Part shown: positions 1-9,156 of the stretch, one piece after another | Numbering within the stretch: the stretch's first letter is position 1 | Layout: each line of letters opens with the position of its first letter | Assembly (NCBI GenBank): GCA_031266365.1 | Contig: JAISBE010000017.1 | Coordinates: 1 to 64,000 of the forward strand | Direction of reading: 5' to 3' | DNA: 64,000 bases | Source of the DNA: Oscillospiraceae bacterium | GTDB lineage: Bacteria > Bacillota > Clostridia > Oscillospirales > Acutalibacteraceae | Position numbers and translations under genes: made by a program | The notes under the pieces: generated by a model | What the model was told of the DNA's origin: nothing | Database searches by the model: none | The model's input: only the letters and a program-made list of their open reading frames with translations

Positions 1-1135
1 ATTTTGCAGCAATTTGAAGCAGCTTTTTTCAATCAAGATATTTTCATAATGTACATTTAAACGAGCCCTCTTTGTGAGTTTATTTTATATAGTTTAGCTA
101 TGTTTCAATTTATATTATATGCGAAACTTTAGTTTATAGTAACATTTTTTTAAGAGCACTGTACTGAATATTGTTCTATAAAATTGCATTTTAGCACTTC
201 CTTTTATTTTTTTAAGATACTGTGAAGTTGTAAATGTGTCTTTTGCGCAATTTCACGCCAACGGTGTGCATGGAAATATTTGGAAATTTGTTTGTAATCT
301 TTTTTGGAATATTTTTATTTGAGGTTGAGGTTGTGCTGAGGTTTTTTAAGCGCAAATTCTTTTTTACGGTTAATTTCGTGCAATTTAAATATATTATTTG
401 GTATATTAATGGACAAACTTTGGTTTATATCAACATTTATTTGAGAAAAATTGGCTTGCTGTTCAGCCATTGAGGGGCGGCGGGAAGAGGTTGGCTTTCG
501 GCAGAAGATCGTGCAATATTCGCCTTTGAGAGAGTCTTTTTTTAAATTTGCAACAATTTGAAGCAGATTTTTTCCAATCAAGACATTTTCGTGATGTATA
601 TTTAAATTTGCTTTTTTGTAAGTTTATTTTATATAGTTTAGTTATGTTTTAGCTTATATTATATGCGAAACTTTAGTTTATAGTAACATTTTTTGAGAGT
701 ACTATACTGAATATTGTTCTATAAAATTGCATTTTAGCACCTTCTTTTATTTTTTTTTATGATACTGTGAAGTTGTAAATGCGGCTTTTGCGCAATTTCA
801 CGCCAACGGTGCGCGGGAAAATATTTGGGAATTTGTTTGTAATCTTTTTTGGAATATTCTCGTTTGAGGTTGAGGTTGCGCTGTGGTTTTTTAGGTATAA
901 AATCTTCCCTTCACTAATAGGGGAAAATGAGGGAAATTTTGCTCTTTAGAGGGCAAGGTTTTTGAAAAAACTTTCACGAACTTTGCGCGGGATTTTTGTT
1001 AAATTTTTAGATGAAGTCATTTTGAGGTACAGCAGGTGAGGTTGAGGTTTTAAGTGTGAATTTCTCTCTTCTATGACTAATTTTGTGTAATATAAACCTA
1101 TTGTTTGTTATATTAATAGACAAAATATAAAAGAA
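1..1135. repeat. Modular AT-rich intergenic repeat array, left copy
   Basis: No convincing gene is seen here. The stretch is built from blocks that recur: a block starting near 1 (TTTGCAGCAATTTGAAGCAG) restarts near 545. A second block (about 345-545, with GGGCGGCGGGAAGAGGTTG) and a third (about 900-1045, with CACTAATAGGGGAAAA) both recur at 4806-5640. The implied unit is about 0.7 kb and individual copies lack blocks. Reading leftward, each unit carries a TATAAT-like box about 17 bp from a -35-like box, with a spacer resembling the promoter family elsewhere in the window. Short ORFs inside it differ between copies, so I do not call them genes. Confidence 0.75.
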
Positions 1136-1189
1136 CGTTTAGGCAAATATATTTGGGGGATGAGCGGGCGAAATTAAACTTTGCGAGAG

Positions 1190-1218
1190 TTGAATTTTTT
1201 CTAAATATATGATATAAT
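1190..1218 (+). promoter_or_regulatory. Sigma-70-type promoter of the SRP RNA
   Basis: TTGAAT at 1190-1195 and TATAAT at 1213-1218 are separated by 17 bp, about 50 bp upstream of the SRP RNA. It probably serves the SRP RNA and may read into dnaX. Confidence 0.7.
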
Positions 1219-1267
1219 ATAAAAAATAGGGTTTTCATGATTTTCAAAAATTTATTAATGCATCTTA

Positions 1268-1388
1268 ATATGTGGACGGACAAGCACTGTGCGGCTAGAT
1301 GCCGTGAACCATGTCAGGCGGGGAACCGAGCAGCATTAAGTGGATTTTCTATGCGCGATTCAGCTTAGTTTGTCCGTCTGCATATTAT
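1268..1388 (+). ncRNA. ffs: Small SRP RNA (4.5S-like)
   Basis: RNA of the signal recognition particle, which binds Ffh and targets nascent membrane and secreted proteins. The conserved apical helix 8 region is visible at about 1311-1334 (GTCAGGCGGGGAACCGAGCA). The ends pair as one long hairpin: GGACGGACAAGC near 1274 with GTTTGTCCGTC near 1369. Its position just upstream of dnaX is the usual one in Firmicutes. The ends are estimated from the pairing. Confidence 0.9.
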
Positions 1389-1474
1389 GATGTATATTTA
1401 TTGTGACTTTAAAAAAGTTTTTTCTTTTGATTTAGAATTTATCGTATATTTAGATTTCGCTTTGAGGTGTTAAA

Positions 1475-3046
1475 ATGTATAGAGCTCTTTATCGCAAGTG
1501 GAGGCCTAAAACATTCTCAGACGTAGTGGGCCAGGTGCATGTTACCCAAACCTTGAGCAATGAGCTAAATTTTTCGAGAATTTCTCACGCCTACTTATTT
1601 GTTGGTCCACGTGGTACTGGAAAGACTACTTGTGCAAAAATTTTGGCTAAAGCAGTGAATTGTTTGAATTTAAACAATGGAAATGCCTGTTGTGAATGTG
1701 AAATTTGCCGAGGAATTGAAGATGGCAGCATCATGGATGTTATGGAATTGGATGCGGCGAGCAACAATAGCGTCAATGACATCCGCTCTCTTTGCGAAAA
1801 TGCTTATTTTATTCCAGCCCGTTCGAAATATAGAGTTTATATTATAGATGAAGTACACATGCTTTCTGCAGGAGCGTTTGCGGCACTTTTAAAAACTTTA
1901 GAAGAGCCGCCGCTTCATGTTATTTTCATTTTGGCGACGACTGAGATTCATAAGTTGCCTGCAACTATTTTATCTAGATGCCAACGCTTTGAGTTTAATA
2001 GGATAGATAATAATGTGATCGCGGAAAGGTTATTACACATCGCGAATTGCGAAAATATCGAGTTGGGAAAAGATGCCGCTTTGATGATTGCACGTTCCGC
2101 TTCAGGGGCCCTGAGAGATGCTCTTTCTTTGTTAGATAAATGTGCGGGAGTACAAAAAGTAATTGATATAAAAACTATAAGCGATATTTTGGGATTGGTT
2201 TCAAAGGATTATTTGTCTAACCTGATATCGTTTATTAAAGAAGGAAATATAGCTAAAATTTTAAAGCTTTTGGACGAAATTTACCTAGCTTCTAAAGATA
2301 TGCTCAGGCTGTGTGAAGAATTGATTCAGTATTTTAGGAATATTATGATAGCGAAAATTGTTGATAATTCTAAAGAAATTCTTTCTATGACGGATGAGGA
2401 GCATAAAGAGATAAGTGTCGTTTCGAGTTGGTTTTCTTTATCGGAAATTATTTTTATATTGGATGAATTTCAGAATTGTTTAAATAAATCATCAACAGGA
2501 TACTCAGATCATAGAATAGAACTTGAGCTGACTTTGATCAAAGTATGTGAACGTCGCAATAAAGGCAATTCTTTATCAGTTTCTTCTCCTTCTCAAAGTG
2601 GGGAAGATGGCATAAAGTCAAAAATTCATGAGGATAGCATAGAAATAGAGCCAGAAGTGAATCATAGCGAGACTGAATTTCCTTCTTTGCTGAAAGCAGA
2701 AGGTAACATCAAAAAAGAGCTAATGCCGATGAATCGATGGCCGGAAGTCATAAAAAAACTTGAAGCTCATTCCAAAGTAATTGCTGCTGCTTTTAGCGGT
2801 TCCACAGCTTATATTAGCGGAAATTTTATTTTGATCGATGCGCCGAAAAAAGTCGCTTTTGAACTTTTAAGAAAATCTGCTCAGAGAGATCAAGTGCGTG
2901 TTGCAGTTCAAGATATTACGGGTGTATCATATAAATTAGGGCCTTATAAAAATTCGGAATCGGGGGAAAGCCGAGATAAAAATCAGCTTAGAGAGTTTAT
3001 TAAACGCGCAGAAAACGAAGGGATACCTGTTACGGAAATAAACTGA
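1475..3046 (+). CDS. dnaX: DNA polymerase III subunit gamma/tau
   Basis: Clamp-loader ATPase of the replicative polymerase, 523 aa. The Walker A motif GPRGTGKT is at residues 44-51. Zinc-binding cysteines lie at about 63-78 (CCECEIC). The Walker B region IIDEVHML is at about 123-130, with the SRC sensor near 168. Residues from about 415 onward form a tau-like C-terminal domain after a low-complexity linker. It heads dnaX-ybaB-recR, the standard order. The TGA stop is followed at once by another in-frame TGA and a TAA. An inverted, decayed piece of this gene lies at 4479-4794. Confidence 0.97.
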   Translation: MYRALYRKWRPKTFSDVVGQVHVTQTLSNELNFSRISHAYLFVGPRGTGKTTCAKILAKAVNCLNLNNGNACCECEICRGIEDGSIMDVMELDAASNNSVNDIRSLCENAYFIPARSKYRVYIIDEVHMLSAGAFAALLKTLEEPPLHVIFILATTEIHKLPATILSRCQRFEFNRIDNNVIAERLLHIANCENIELGKDAALMIARSASGALRDALSLLDKCAGVQKVIDIKTISDILGLVSKDYLSNLISFIKEGNIAKILKLLDEIYLASKDMLRLCEELIQYFRNIMIAKIVDNSKEILSMTDEEHKEISVVSSWFSLSEIIFILDEFQNCLNKSSTGYSDHRIELELTLIKVCERRNKGNSLSVSSPSQSGEDGIKSKIHEDSIEIEPEVNHSETEFPSLLKAEGNIKKELMPMNRWPEVIKKLEAHSKVIAAAFSGSTAYISGNFILIDAPKKVAFELLRKSAQRDQVRVAVQDITGVSYKLGPYKNSESGESRDKNQLREFIKRAENEGIPVTEIN

Positions 3047-3107
3047 TGATAAAAAAGCTTTTCTCTGGTTATAAAAATATTAATAGTCAAATGGAGGAAT
3101 TTTATAT

Positions 3108-3455
3108 ATGAAAGCTAGATTGCCGAAAGAATATAATTCAGGTTCAAATAATTTGCAGCAGATTGCAAAACAAGCACAAAAATTGCAAGATGATATGAAA
3201 AAAGTTACCGAACAATTAGAAACAAAGGAATATAAATCCACTGCCGATGGGGGAAACGTTGAAGCTACTGTTACAGGCAAATTTGAAGTGAAAGAACTCA
3301 AAATAAAAAAGGCAATTATTGACCCTGATGACACAGAAATGTTAACTGATTTGGTGATTGTTGCTGTGAATGAGGCTTTGAATTTGGCGAAAAATGAAAA
3401 GGAAGAGGTAATAGAAAAAATGTCAGGAGGACTCGATGTTTCGGGGATATTTTAG
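3108..3455 (+). CDS. ybaB: YbaB/EbfC family nucleoid-associated protein
   Basis: Small dimeric DNA-binding protein of 115 aa, close to the usual size for the family. The helical N-terminus is rich in Gln and Lys (about residues 14-40). It is followed by the family's beta region with DGGNVEATVTGKFEVKEL and a C-terminal helix. A clear GGAGG ribosome-binding site precedes the ATG. The stop lies 2 bp before recR, so the two are probably translationally coupled. The exact cellular role of the family is uncertain, and the recR neighbourhood is conserved across bacteria. Confidence 0.93.
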   Translation: MKARLPKEYNSGSNNLQQIAKQAQKLQDDMKKVTEQLETKEYKSTADGGNVEATVTGKFEVKELKIKKAIIDPDDTEMLTDLVIVAVNEALNLAKNEKEEVIEKMSGGLDVSGIF

Positions 3456-3457
3456 CG

Positions 3458-4060
3458 ATGGCGGAATATAATATCGTTCCACTTTTAAAATTAATAGAGC
3501 AATTCGAAAAATTGCCAGGAATTGGGAATAAATCAGCAAGGCGCTTAGCTTACTATATGCTTAAATTGCCAAAAGATGAGATGGAAGAGTTTTTAAATGC
3601 TTTAAAGGTTGCTCATAATAAAATTAAATACTGTAAAGTTTGTTGTAATCTTACGGATAAAGAACTTTGCCCAATTTGTTGCAACGAAAAAAGGGATAAC
3701 AGTATTATTTGCGTTGTTGAAAACCCTAAGGATGTCTTTGCTTTAGAACGCACCCATGAATTTTTCGCTGTTTATCATGTGCTTCACGGTGCGCTTTCGC
3801 CGTTGTCTGGGGTCGGGCCAGATCAACTGACAATTAAGGAATTGTTGGTTAGAATAAGGAAAGAGATTGTGAAAGAAGTGATTATGGCAACGAACCCTAC
3901 TGTTGAAGGTGAGGCTACGGCTATGTATGTTTCAAAGCTTTTAAAACCAATCGGAATAAAAATTTCACGGCTTGCATATGGTATTCCTGTTGGTGCGGAT
4001 TTGGAATATGCAGATGAAATAACACTTTTGCGCGCTCTGGAGGGTAGGCATGAAATGTAG
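3458..4060 (+). CDS. recR: Recombination mediator RecR
   Basis: RecFOR-pathway protein that helps load RecA on gapped DNA; 200 aa, the typical length. An N-terminal helix-hairpin-helix (KLPGIGNKSARRLAYY) is followed by the C4 zinc finger (CKVCCNLTDKELCPICC, about 58-74). The Toprim domain begins with ICVVENPKDVFALE and carries the ATNPTVEGEATA segment. It sits directly behind ybaB in the dnaX operon. Confidence 0.96.
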   Translation: MAEYNIVPLLKLIEQFEKLPGIGNKSARRLAYYMLKLPKDEMEEFLNALKVAHNKIKYCKVCCNLTDKELCPICCNEKRDNSIICVVENPKDVFALERTHEFFAVYHVLHGALSPLSGVGPDQLTIKELLVRIRKEIVKEVIMATNPTVEGEATAMYVSKLLKPIGIKISRLAYGIPVGADLEYADEITLLRALEGRHEM

Positions 4061-4245
4061 GTTGATATTTTAGCGATATTTTGTATCTTTGAATTGCAAT
4101 CAAATTAAATAAATTTTTTAATATTACCAATTTTTGCTTGTTTTAAAAGAAAATTTTAATACACTTGATTTTATCTTAATATTTGTTATAATTATAATGA
4201 CTAAATAAAGTAATTATGAATAAAAAGCAAAATTTATTTATACAC

Positions 4246-4337
4246 GGAGAGATGGCTGAGCTGGTCTAAGGCGCACGATTGGAAATCGTGTTCAGGTTAA
4301 TAACCTGACAAGGGTTCGAATCCCTTTCTCTCCGCCA
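4246..4337 (+). tRNA. tRNA-Ser(GGA)
   Basis: Class II tRNA. The acceptor stem GGAGAGA pairs with TCTCTCC and an encoded CCA ends at 4337. The anticodon stem-loop CACGATTGGAAATCGTG gives anticodon GGA, which reads UCC and UCU serine codons. A long variable arm (GTTCAGGTTAATAACCTGAC) is present, followed by the T-arm GGGTTCGAATCCC. Confidence 0.96.
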
Positions 4338-4478
4338 GGTGTGTTGTTATTATTTAATATTTATCATCTGTAGAAAAGGACGCTTATTCTTACAAAAATA
4401 AACTGAAAGTAGATTAATAATATGTAAAAAATTGAAAAAATCAAGTCAAAGTAAAAAAATTTGGGAATTTATGGGTGC

Positions 4479-4794
4479 CAGGTTAGATAAATAATCCTTT
4501 GATTAAAGTCAGCTCAGGTTCTATTCTATGATTGAGTATCATGTTGACGATTTATTTAAGCAATTTTGAAGTTCATCTAACTATAAAAATGATTTCCGAT
4601 AAAGAAAATCAACTCGAAACAACGCTTATCTTTTAAAGAGTTTTTTTAGAATTATCAGCAATTTTCACTAGCATAACATTCCTAAAATACGTAACCAATT
4701 CTTCACATAGCCTGAATATATCTTTAGGAGTTAGGTAAATTTCGTCCAAAAGCTTTAAAATTTTAGCTATATTTCCTTCTTTAATAAACGATAT
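4479..4794 (-). pseudogene. Inverted, rearranged dnaX fragment
   Basis: The reverse complement closely matches dnaX bases about 2203-2545, internal codons roughly 243-357, with scattered substitutions and about 20 bp missing near 4640. The order is permuted: 4479-4500 matches 2204-2225, while 4501-4794 matches 2226-2545. The joint lies at the shared string CTTTGA. The outer ends of the two blocks are neighbours in dnaX. The frame is broken and there is no start, so this is a non-coding remnant. Repeat sequence begins just to its right. Confidence 0.85.
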
Positions 4795-4805
4795 ATTTTT
4801 GTTTA

Positions 4806-5640
4806 GATTTTAGGTATGGCAGGTGGAGGTTGCGTTGAGTTTTTTAGGTGTAAATCTCCCCTTCACTAATAGGGGAAAATGGGGGTTTTTTTGCTCTCTA
4901 GAGGGCAAGGTTTTGGAAAAAATTGCACTAACTTTGCATGAGATTTTTGTTCAAATTTTTGGTGATGTCGTTTTGAGGTGTGGCAGGTGGGGTTGAGGTT
5001 TTAAGTGTGAATTTTGCTCTTGTGGTTAATTGTGTACAATATGAACATATTATTTGATATATCAATAGACAAGCTTTGGTTTATATCAACATTTATTTGA
5101 GAAGATTTGGCTTGTTGTTCAGCCATTGAAGGGCGGCGGGAAGAGGTTGTTTTCGGCAGAAGATCGTGAAATATTCGCGTTTGAGAGAGTCTTTTTTTTG
5201 ATTTTGCAGCAATTTGAGGCAGCTTTTTTCAACCAAGATATTTTCATAATGTACATTTAAACGTGCCCTCTTTGTGAGTTTATTTTATATAGTTTAGCTA
5301 TGTTTCGGTTTATATTATACGCTAAACTTTAGTTTATAGTAACATTTTTTGAGAATATTATACTGAATATTGTTATATAAAATTGCATTTTAGCACCTTC
5401 TTTTATTTTTTTTTAAGATACTGTGAAGTTGTAAATGTGGCTTTTTTGTGAGATTTCACGCCAACGGTGTGCATGGAAATATTTGGAAATTTGTTTGTAA
5501 TCTTTTTTAAGATATTTTCGTTTGGGGTTGAGGTTGTGCCGAGTTTTTTAGGTGATAATTTCCCCTTTCACTAATAGGGGAAAATGGGCGATTTTTTGCT
5601 CTCTAGAGGGCAAGGTTTTGGAAAAAAATCTTGTACTAAC
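4806..5640. repeat. Modular AT-rich intergenic repeat array, right copy
   Basis: Same family and orientation as the array at 1-1135. The CACTAATAGGGGAAAA block is near 4865 and again near 5569. The GGCGGCGGGAAGAGGTTG block is near 5132, and the TTTGCAGCAATTTGAGGCAG block starts near 5204. The last block stops abruptly near 5640, where it joins a 5'-truncated PspC-like coding sequence. The interval 4338-4478 between tRNA-Ser and the dnaX fragment shows nothing recognisable. Confidence 0.75.
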
Positions 5641-5779
5641 TTTGCACAAGATTGCAGAATATTTGGGGATAGACCCCACTATCGTAAGGATATTATGGAT
5701 ATTGGCAATTGCTGTGTTCGGAAACGGAATATTTGCCTATATAGTATGTGCACTTTTTATGCCAAAAGATTGCGCTTAA
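5552..5779 (+). pseudogene. 5'-truncated PspC-domain gene fused to repeat sequence
   Basis: The last 40 or so codons read IAEYLGIDPTIVRILWILAI and continue to a membrane segment ending in MPKD. This matches the core and single transmembrane helix of PspC-domain proteins. Family members normally begin with a basic segment and a glycine-rich VCGG motif just before AEYLGID. Here that portion is replaced by sequence from the repeat array, which keeps an open frame back to a GTG at 5552 with no ribosome-binding site. Most likely a repeat-associated rearrangement removed the 5' end. Expression of a chimeric 75-aa membrane peptide cannot be excluded. Confidence 0.65.
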
Positions 5780-5814
5780 TAGTTTTGCGTCACTATAGCA
5801 AAAAGCTCTTGCAA

Positions 5815-6399
5815 TTAATGTGCAACTGCGGATGTATGTTTTTCTCTGATATAAGTCGATTCCAAGTCGGCGATGTGTAATTTTATAGCTAAAGGATATT
5901 TTTCGAAAGCAACGCTGATAGAAAAACTTCCGGCTTTTGCGGCATCGTCGAAGCCTCCCATATGCCATCTAATTGCCATCGCTTCAGATGCTTTAAGCCT
6001 CATAAATCTTTCGATCAAAAAAACTGATTTTTCCCCATGGCCATAGGGAAAGCTATCTTCCACTGAATAGTATGGCTGTTTTTCCCATGCACCTGTTTTT
6101 TCATTTTTGACGTTTCTAGACGATACCTTATAAAATTGCGTTTTGCAGAGATCGTGAAGCAATGCGCATATTGCAAAGCTTTCTTTGCTGTCGGTATTTT
6201 CTTCGAAATGTTTTTCCATAAGCACATGATAAACGCTGAGGCTGTGTTGCAAAAGCCCGGCTTCACATGCGCAATGGTATTTTGTGCTGGCTGGAGCGAT
6301 GAAGAAATCAGTTTTTTCAAGCCAATCCAACAATTCTTTAGCACCGGTTCTTGTTATATTGTTTTTATAAATTTCCAAAAATTCATCTTTTAATTTCAT
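5815..6399 (-). CDS. HD-domain hydrolase
   Basis: Protein of 194 aa with an HD-superfamily metal site. Histidines lie at about 42 and 52 (LLQHSLSVY), the paired H82-D83 is in ALLHDLCK, and further His/Asp follow (GHGEKSV, RWHMGG, HIADLES). HD proteins are metal-dependent phosphohydrolases, often acting on nucleotides; the substrate here cannot be told. It is the last gene of a leftward run after the acyl-ACP thioesterase, 18 bp away. Confidence 0.8.
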   Translation of the reverse strand: MKLKDEFLEIYKNNITRTGAKELLDWLEKTDFFIAPASTKYHCACEAGLLQHSLSVYHVLMEKHFEENTDSKESFAICALLHDLCKTQFYKVSSRNVKNEKTGAWEKQPYYSVEDSFPYGHGEKSVFLIERFMRLKASEAMAIRWHMGGFDDAAKAGSFSISVAFEKYPLAIKLHIADLESTYIREKHTSAVAH

Positions 6400-6417
6400 T
6401 AATAATCACCGTTTCTA

Positions 6418-7149
6418 TTAAAATAATATATTTGCTTCAAAATATTTTTTTTCATCTTTAGCGCCATAAAAATAATATTCGTTTTTTGCGAGTTCTGAAA
6501 TAAAAATTTTCATACATTCACCGAATAACAATTCGTGGTGATAGGCAATTAGCATGTGCTTAGGGAGTTTTTGGGAAAGCATATCGCTTGGCAAATAATC
6601 GCAAATAATGCTGGCATATTCAGCATTATTTAGATGGCCATTTGCATCGCATCGCGAATATAAAGCTTTTTCTTCTCCAGCAAAAATATCTTTATCTGTC
6701 CTGCGAAGCTTAATTTGTTGTCCAGTATTTCTATCTTTTGGGTCATTAGTAAAATTTAAATTCAATTGTTCAGGAGGGGTGCGCAAAATTTTTTTATTTT
6801 TCACATCCACCAAAACCCAGCTGGCATTTAAAGAAGCCAAGCAGGTATTATTGGAGATTCTATAAAAATCAGTATACCTGCGATAAATAGCTTTGGTAGG
6901 TGGATATGGCTCTGTTAGAATTAAAAGCTCTTCGTCTGAATAAATTTCTTGATAAAACTCTATTAAAACTTTCGCTATAAAAAAGGCTGTGTTTGTTTTG
7001 CTGAGTTGCTTTCTTATTCCCAAACTATCGCAGTGCTCTATGCCGATTTGTTGGGTTTGGTTTAGCAAAGAGCTTATTTTCATGCGATTTTTGAAATCGC
7101 ATTCATGTGTGCAAACAACAACATTTTTTTTATAATTCTGTTTTATCAT
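6418..7149 (-). CDS. Acyl-ACP thioesterase
   Basis: Hydrolyses acyl-ACP to release free fatty acids; 243 aa with the FatA/FatB-type tandem hot-dog layout. The first half carries the early lumen of the fold (EHCDSLGI, about 38-45). The second half has the characteristic SRCDANGHLNNAEY, with N170 and H172 as likely catalytic residues by analogy with plant and bacterial family members. A good ribosome-binding site (GGAGG in reverse complement) precedes the ATG. It lies between psuG and the HD gene and is probably co-transcribed. Confidence 0.88.
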   Translation of the reverse strand: MIKQNYKKNVVVCTHECDFKNRMKISSLLNQTQQIGIEHCDSLGIRKQLSKTNTAFFIAKVLIEFYQEIYSDEELLILTEPYPPTKAIYRRYTDFYRISNNTCLASLNASWVLVDVKNKKILRTPPEQLNLNFTNDPKDRNTGQQIKLRRTDKDIFAGEEKALYSRCDANGHLNNAEYASIICDYLPSDMLSQKLPKHMLIAYHHELLFGECMKIFISELAKNEYYFYGAKDEKKYFEANILF

Positions 7150-7196
7150 TTTGCCTCCGGGTTTAAAAAAATCGAAAAATTATCCTAATCTTAGAA

Positions 7197-8123
7197 TTAA
7201 CAAAGGGGAATTTTTGAATATTCCCGTGCAATTTCAGCCCCCAACTTTACATTAGCATAAACAAGATTTATATTGGCTTCAAGGCTTTTTCCTTGTGTTA
7301 AATTGTTTATTTCATCCAGTAAATATGGAGTCACTTGATTGCCAGCTATTCCCTTTTCTTTTGCTTCATTACATGCGCTTTCTATCGCTGACGCAATAAG
7401 GTCGCCGTATATATCAAATTTTTCGGGTATAGGATTTGCAATGACAACAGATCCTTTTATCCCTAAATCCCATTTTATTTTTAACATATCGGCAATTTGC
7501 TTTGGGCTTTCCATTTTATATTTAATTTTAAACCCACTTTTTCTGGAAAAAAATGCCGGGAATTCGTTAGTCTGGTAGCCGATTATAGGAATACTTTTTG
7601 TTTCTAAATATTCAAGAGTTTTACCTATATCCAAGATAGATTTTGCGCCGGCGCAAATCACAGCAACGTTCTTTTTAGAGAGTTCATCGAGGTCAGAAGA
7701 AATATCCATAATGTCGCCAAAATATCTATGAACGCCTCCTATTCCTCCAGTAGCAAAAACTTTTATTCCGGCACTTGAAGCTAAAAATAAAGTCGCAGCC
7801 ACAGTGGTTGCGCCATCCTGTTTATTTGCTATTAAGATAGGTATATCACGCTTGCTTGCTTTTGTGATTTTTTCGCCGTTTTTACCGATATAGTCGATCT
7901 GTTCTTTTGTGATACCGATTGTGGGGATTCCATTAATAATCGCAATTGTTGCCGGAGTGGCACCATTTTCTCTGACTATTTCTTCTGCTCTTAAGGCTGT
8001 CTGCACATTTTTAGGGTAAGGCATGCCGTGCGATATGATTGTTGATTCCAATGCCACAACTGGTTCATTATTCTTTATAAGCCTTTCTATTTCCGGTGCC
8101 ACGAAGATGCGCGAAACATGCAT
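7197..8123 (-). CDS. psuG: Pseudouridine-5'-phosphate glycosidase
   Basis: Cleaves pseudouridine 5'-phosphate to uracil and ribose 5-phosphate during pseudouridine breakdown. Family motifs include VVALESTIISHGMPYP near the start, GATPATIAIING, a central ATGGIGGVHR and late NPIPEKFDIYG. I chose the ATG at 8123 (308 aa) because a GGAGGG ribosome-binding site lies 7 bp upstream; an in-frame ATG at 8147 lacks one. It follows psuK by about 55 bp in the same orientation, as in many psuK-psuG pairs. Confidence 0.93.
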   Translation of the reverse strand: MHVSRIFVAPEIERLIKNNEPVVALESTIISHGMPYPKNVQTALRAEEIVRENGATPATIAIINGIPTIGITKEQIDYIGKNGEKITKASKRDIPILIANKQDGATTVAATLFLASSAGIKVFATGGIGGVHRYFGDIMDISSDLDELSKKNVAVICAGAKSILDIGKTLEYLETKSIPIIGYQTNEFPAFFSRKSGFKIKYKMESPKQIADMLKIKWDLGIKGSVVIANPIPEKFDIYGDLIASAIESACNEAKEKGIAGNQVTPYLLDEINNLTQGKSLEANINLVYANVKLGAEIAREYSKIPLC

Positions 8124-8178
8124 ATAAATTGCCCTCCAATTTTCCAATATTTGTTTTCCAAATTTTATAAAAATTATA

Positions 8179-9156
8179 TTATAAAATTGCAGTTTTCATT
8201 AAACTATTTAAAGTTTCAAGCGATAAATCTTTACTAACTGATGACGGAGATTTAACACAAATTGCTGAAAGCGCTGTTCCCGCCACCGCTGATTCTTTAA
8301 GGCTCATTTTGTTTAAATAGGCCCATATGACTCCTGATAAAAAGCTGTCTCCTGCTCCGGAGGTGCTAACTACCGGTACGGATATGCAAGGTACATAACC
8401 TTCTTCATCTTTGCTGAAATAATAAACGCCGTCTTTTCCCATAGAAACAAAAATTTGTTTAATGTTTTTGGAAAGAATTTTTTGTGCAGCTTTTTTTATA
8501 CATCCAAATCTTTCATTTTTAGATTCAATATTTACCACATTTAAGTCTGAAATTATTTCTAATTCTAATAAATTAGGCTTTATTGCATAAAGATTATTAA
8601 TAATATCTTTTATTTTTTCTGTTTTTCTTCTCGAAACGGTATCTAAAAAGATGGGAACAGAGCAGTGGGTTGTTAGATATTCAATTGATTCTTTAGGTAT
8701 ATTTGCGTCTATTACGCAAGCTTGACACCCATTTATAATATCTAATTTTTTACTCAAAAAAAGAGGTGTTAAGTTATTACAAACATCCATATCGGATACT
8801 GCAAGCTGCATTTCGCCGTCTGAATCCTGGATGTATAAATAAGCAGAGGCTTTTTCAGAAGGTATTATTAACGAATTTTCTAATTTTATTCCATTTTTTT
8901 CACAATTATTGCAAATTTTCTGCGAAAAATCATCATCTCCAATTTTCTGCGAAAAATCATCATCTCCAAATGCCGCAATTAGCTCTGTTTTGATTCCCAA
9001 TCTAGATAAATTGTCTGCGATATTGTTCCCTACTCCTCCGAATGAGAGTTCAATTTTGCCGATATTAGAGTCATTATGGATTAAAGGCATATGTGATTTC
9101 CCTGAGATGTCTATGTTTGCACCGCCAATAACACATACATGTATGTCATTTGACAT
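8179..9156 (-). CDS. psuK: PfkB-family sugar kinase, probable pseudouridine kinase
   Basis: Ribokinase-like kinase of 325 aa. The N-terminal beta strand VCVIGGANIDISGKS and the GGVGNNIADNLSRLG motif bind sugar. The anion-hole motif SGAGDSFLSGV near residue 260 carries the catalytic Asp. Position directly upstream of psuG makes pseudouridine phosphorylation the likely role. An exact 27-bp tandem duplication (8914-8967) inserts a second copy of GDDDFSQKI in frame, enlarging a loop near residue 67. Whether the enzyme tolerates this is unknown. Confidence 0.85.
   Translation of the reverse strand: MSNDIHVCVIGGANIDISGKSHMPLIHNDSNIGKIELSFGGVGNNIADNLSRLGIKTELIAAFGDDDFSQKIGDDDFSQKICNNCEKNGIKLENSLIIPSEKASAYLYIQDSDGEMQLAVSDMDVCNNLTPLFLSKKLDIINGCQACVIDANIPKESIEYLTTHCSVPIFLDTVSRRKTEKIKDIINNLYAIKPNLLELEIISDLNVVNIESKNERFGCIKKAAQKILSKNIKQIFVSMGKDGVYYFSKDEEGYVPCISVPVVSTSGAGDSFLSGVIWAYLNKMSLKESAVAGTALSAICVKSPSSVSKDLSLETLNSLMKTAIL
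8914..8967. repeat. Exact 27-bp tandem duplication inside psuK
   Basis: Two identical 27-bp units, 8914-8940 and 8941-8967, each beginning AATTTTCTGCG. The duplication is a multiple of three and preserves the frame. Confidence 0.95.

Noticed and set aside
234..581. ORFs of 79 and 88 codons in the left repeat array
   Set aside because: They overlap on opposite strands, have no ribosome-binding site, and are not preserved between copies of the same repeat.
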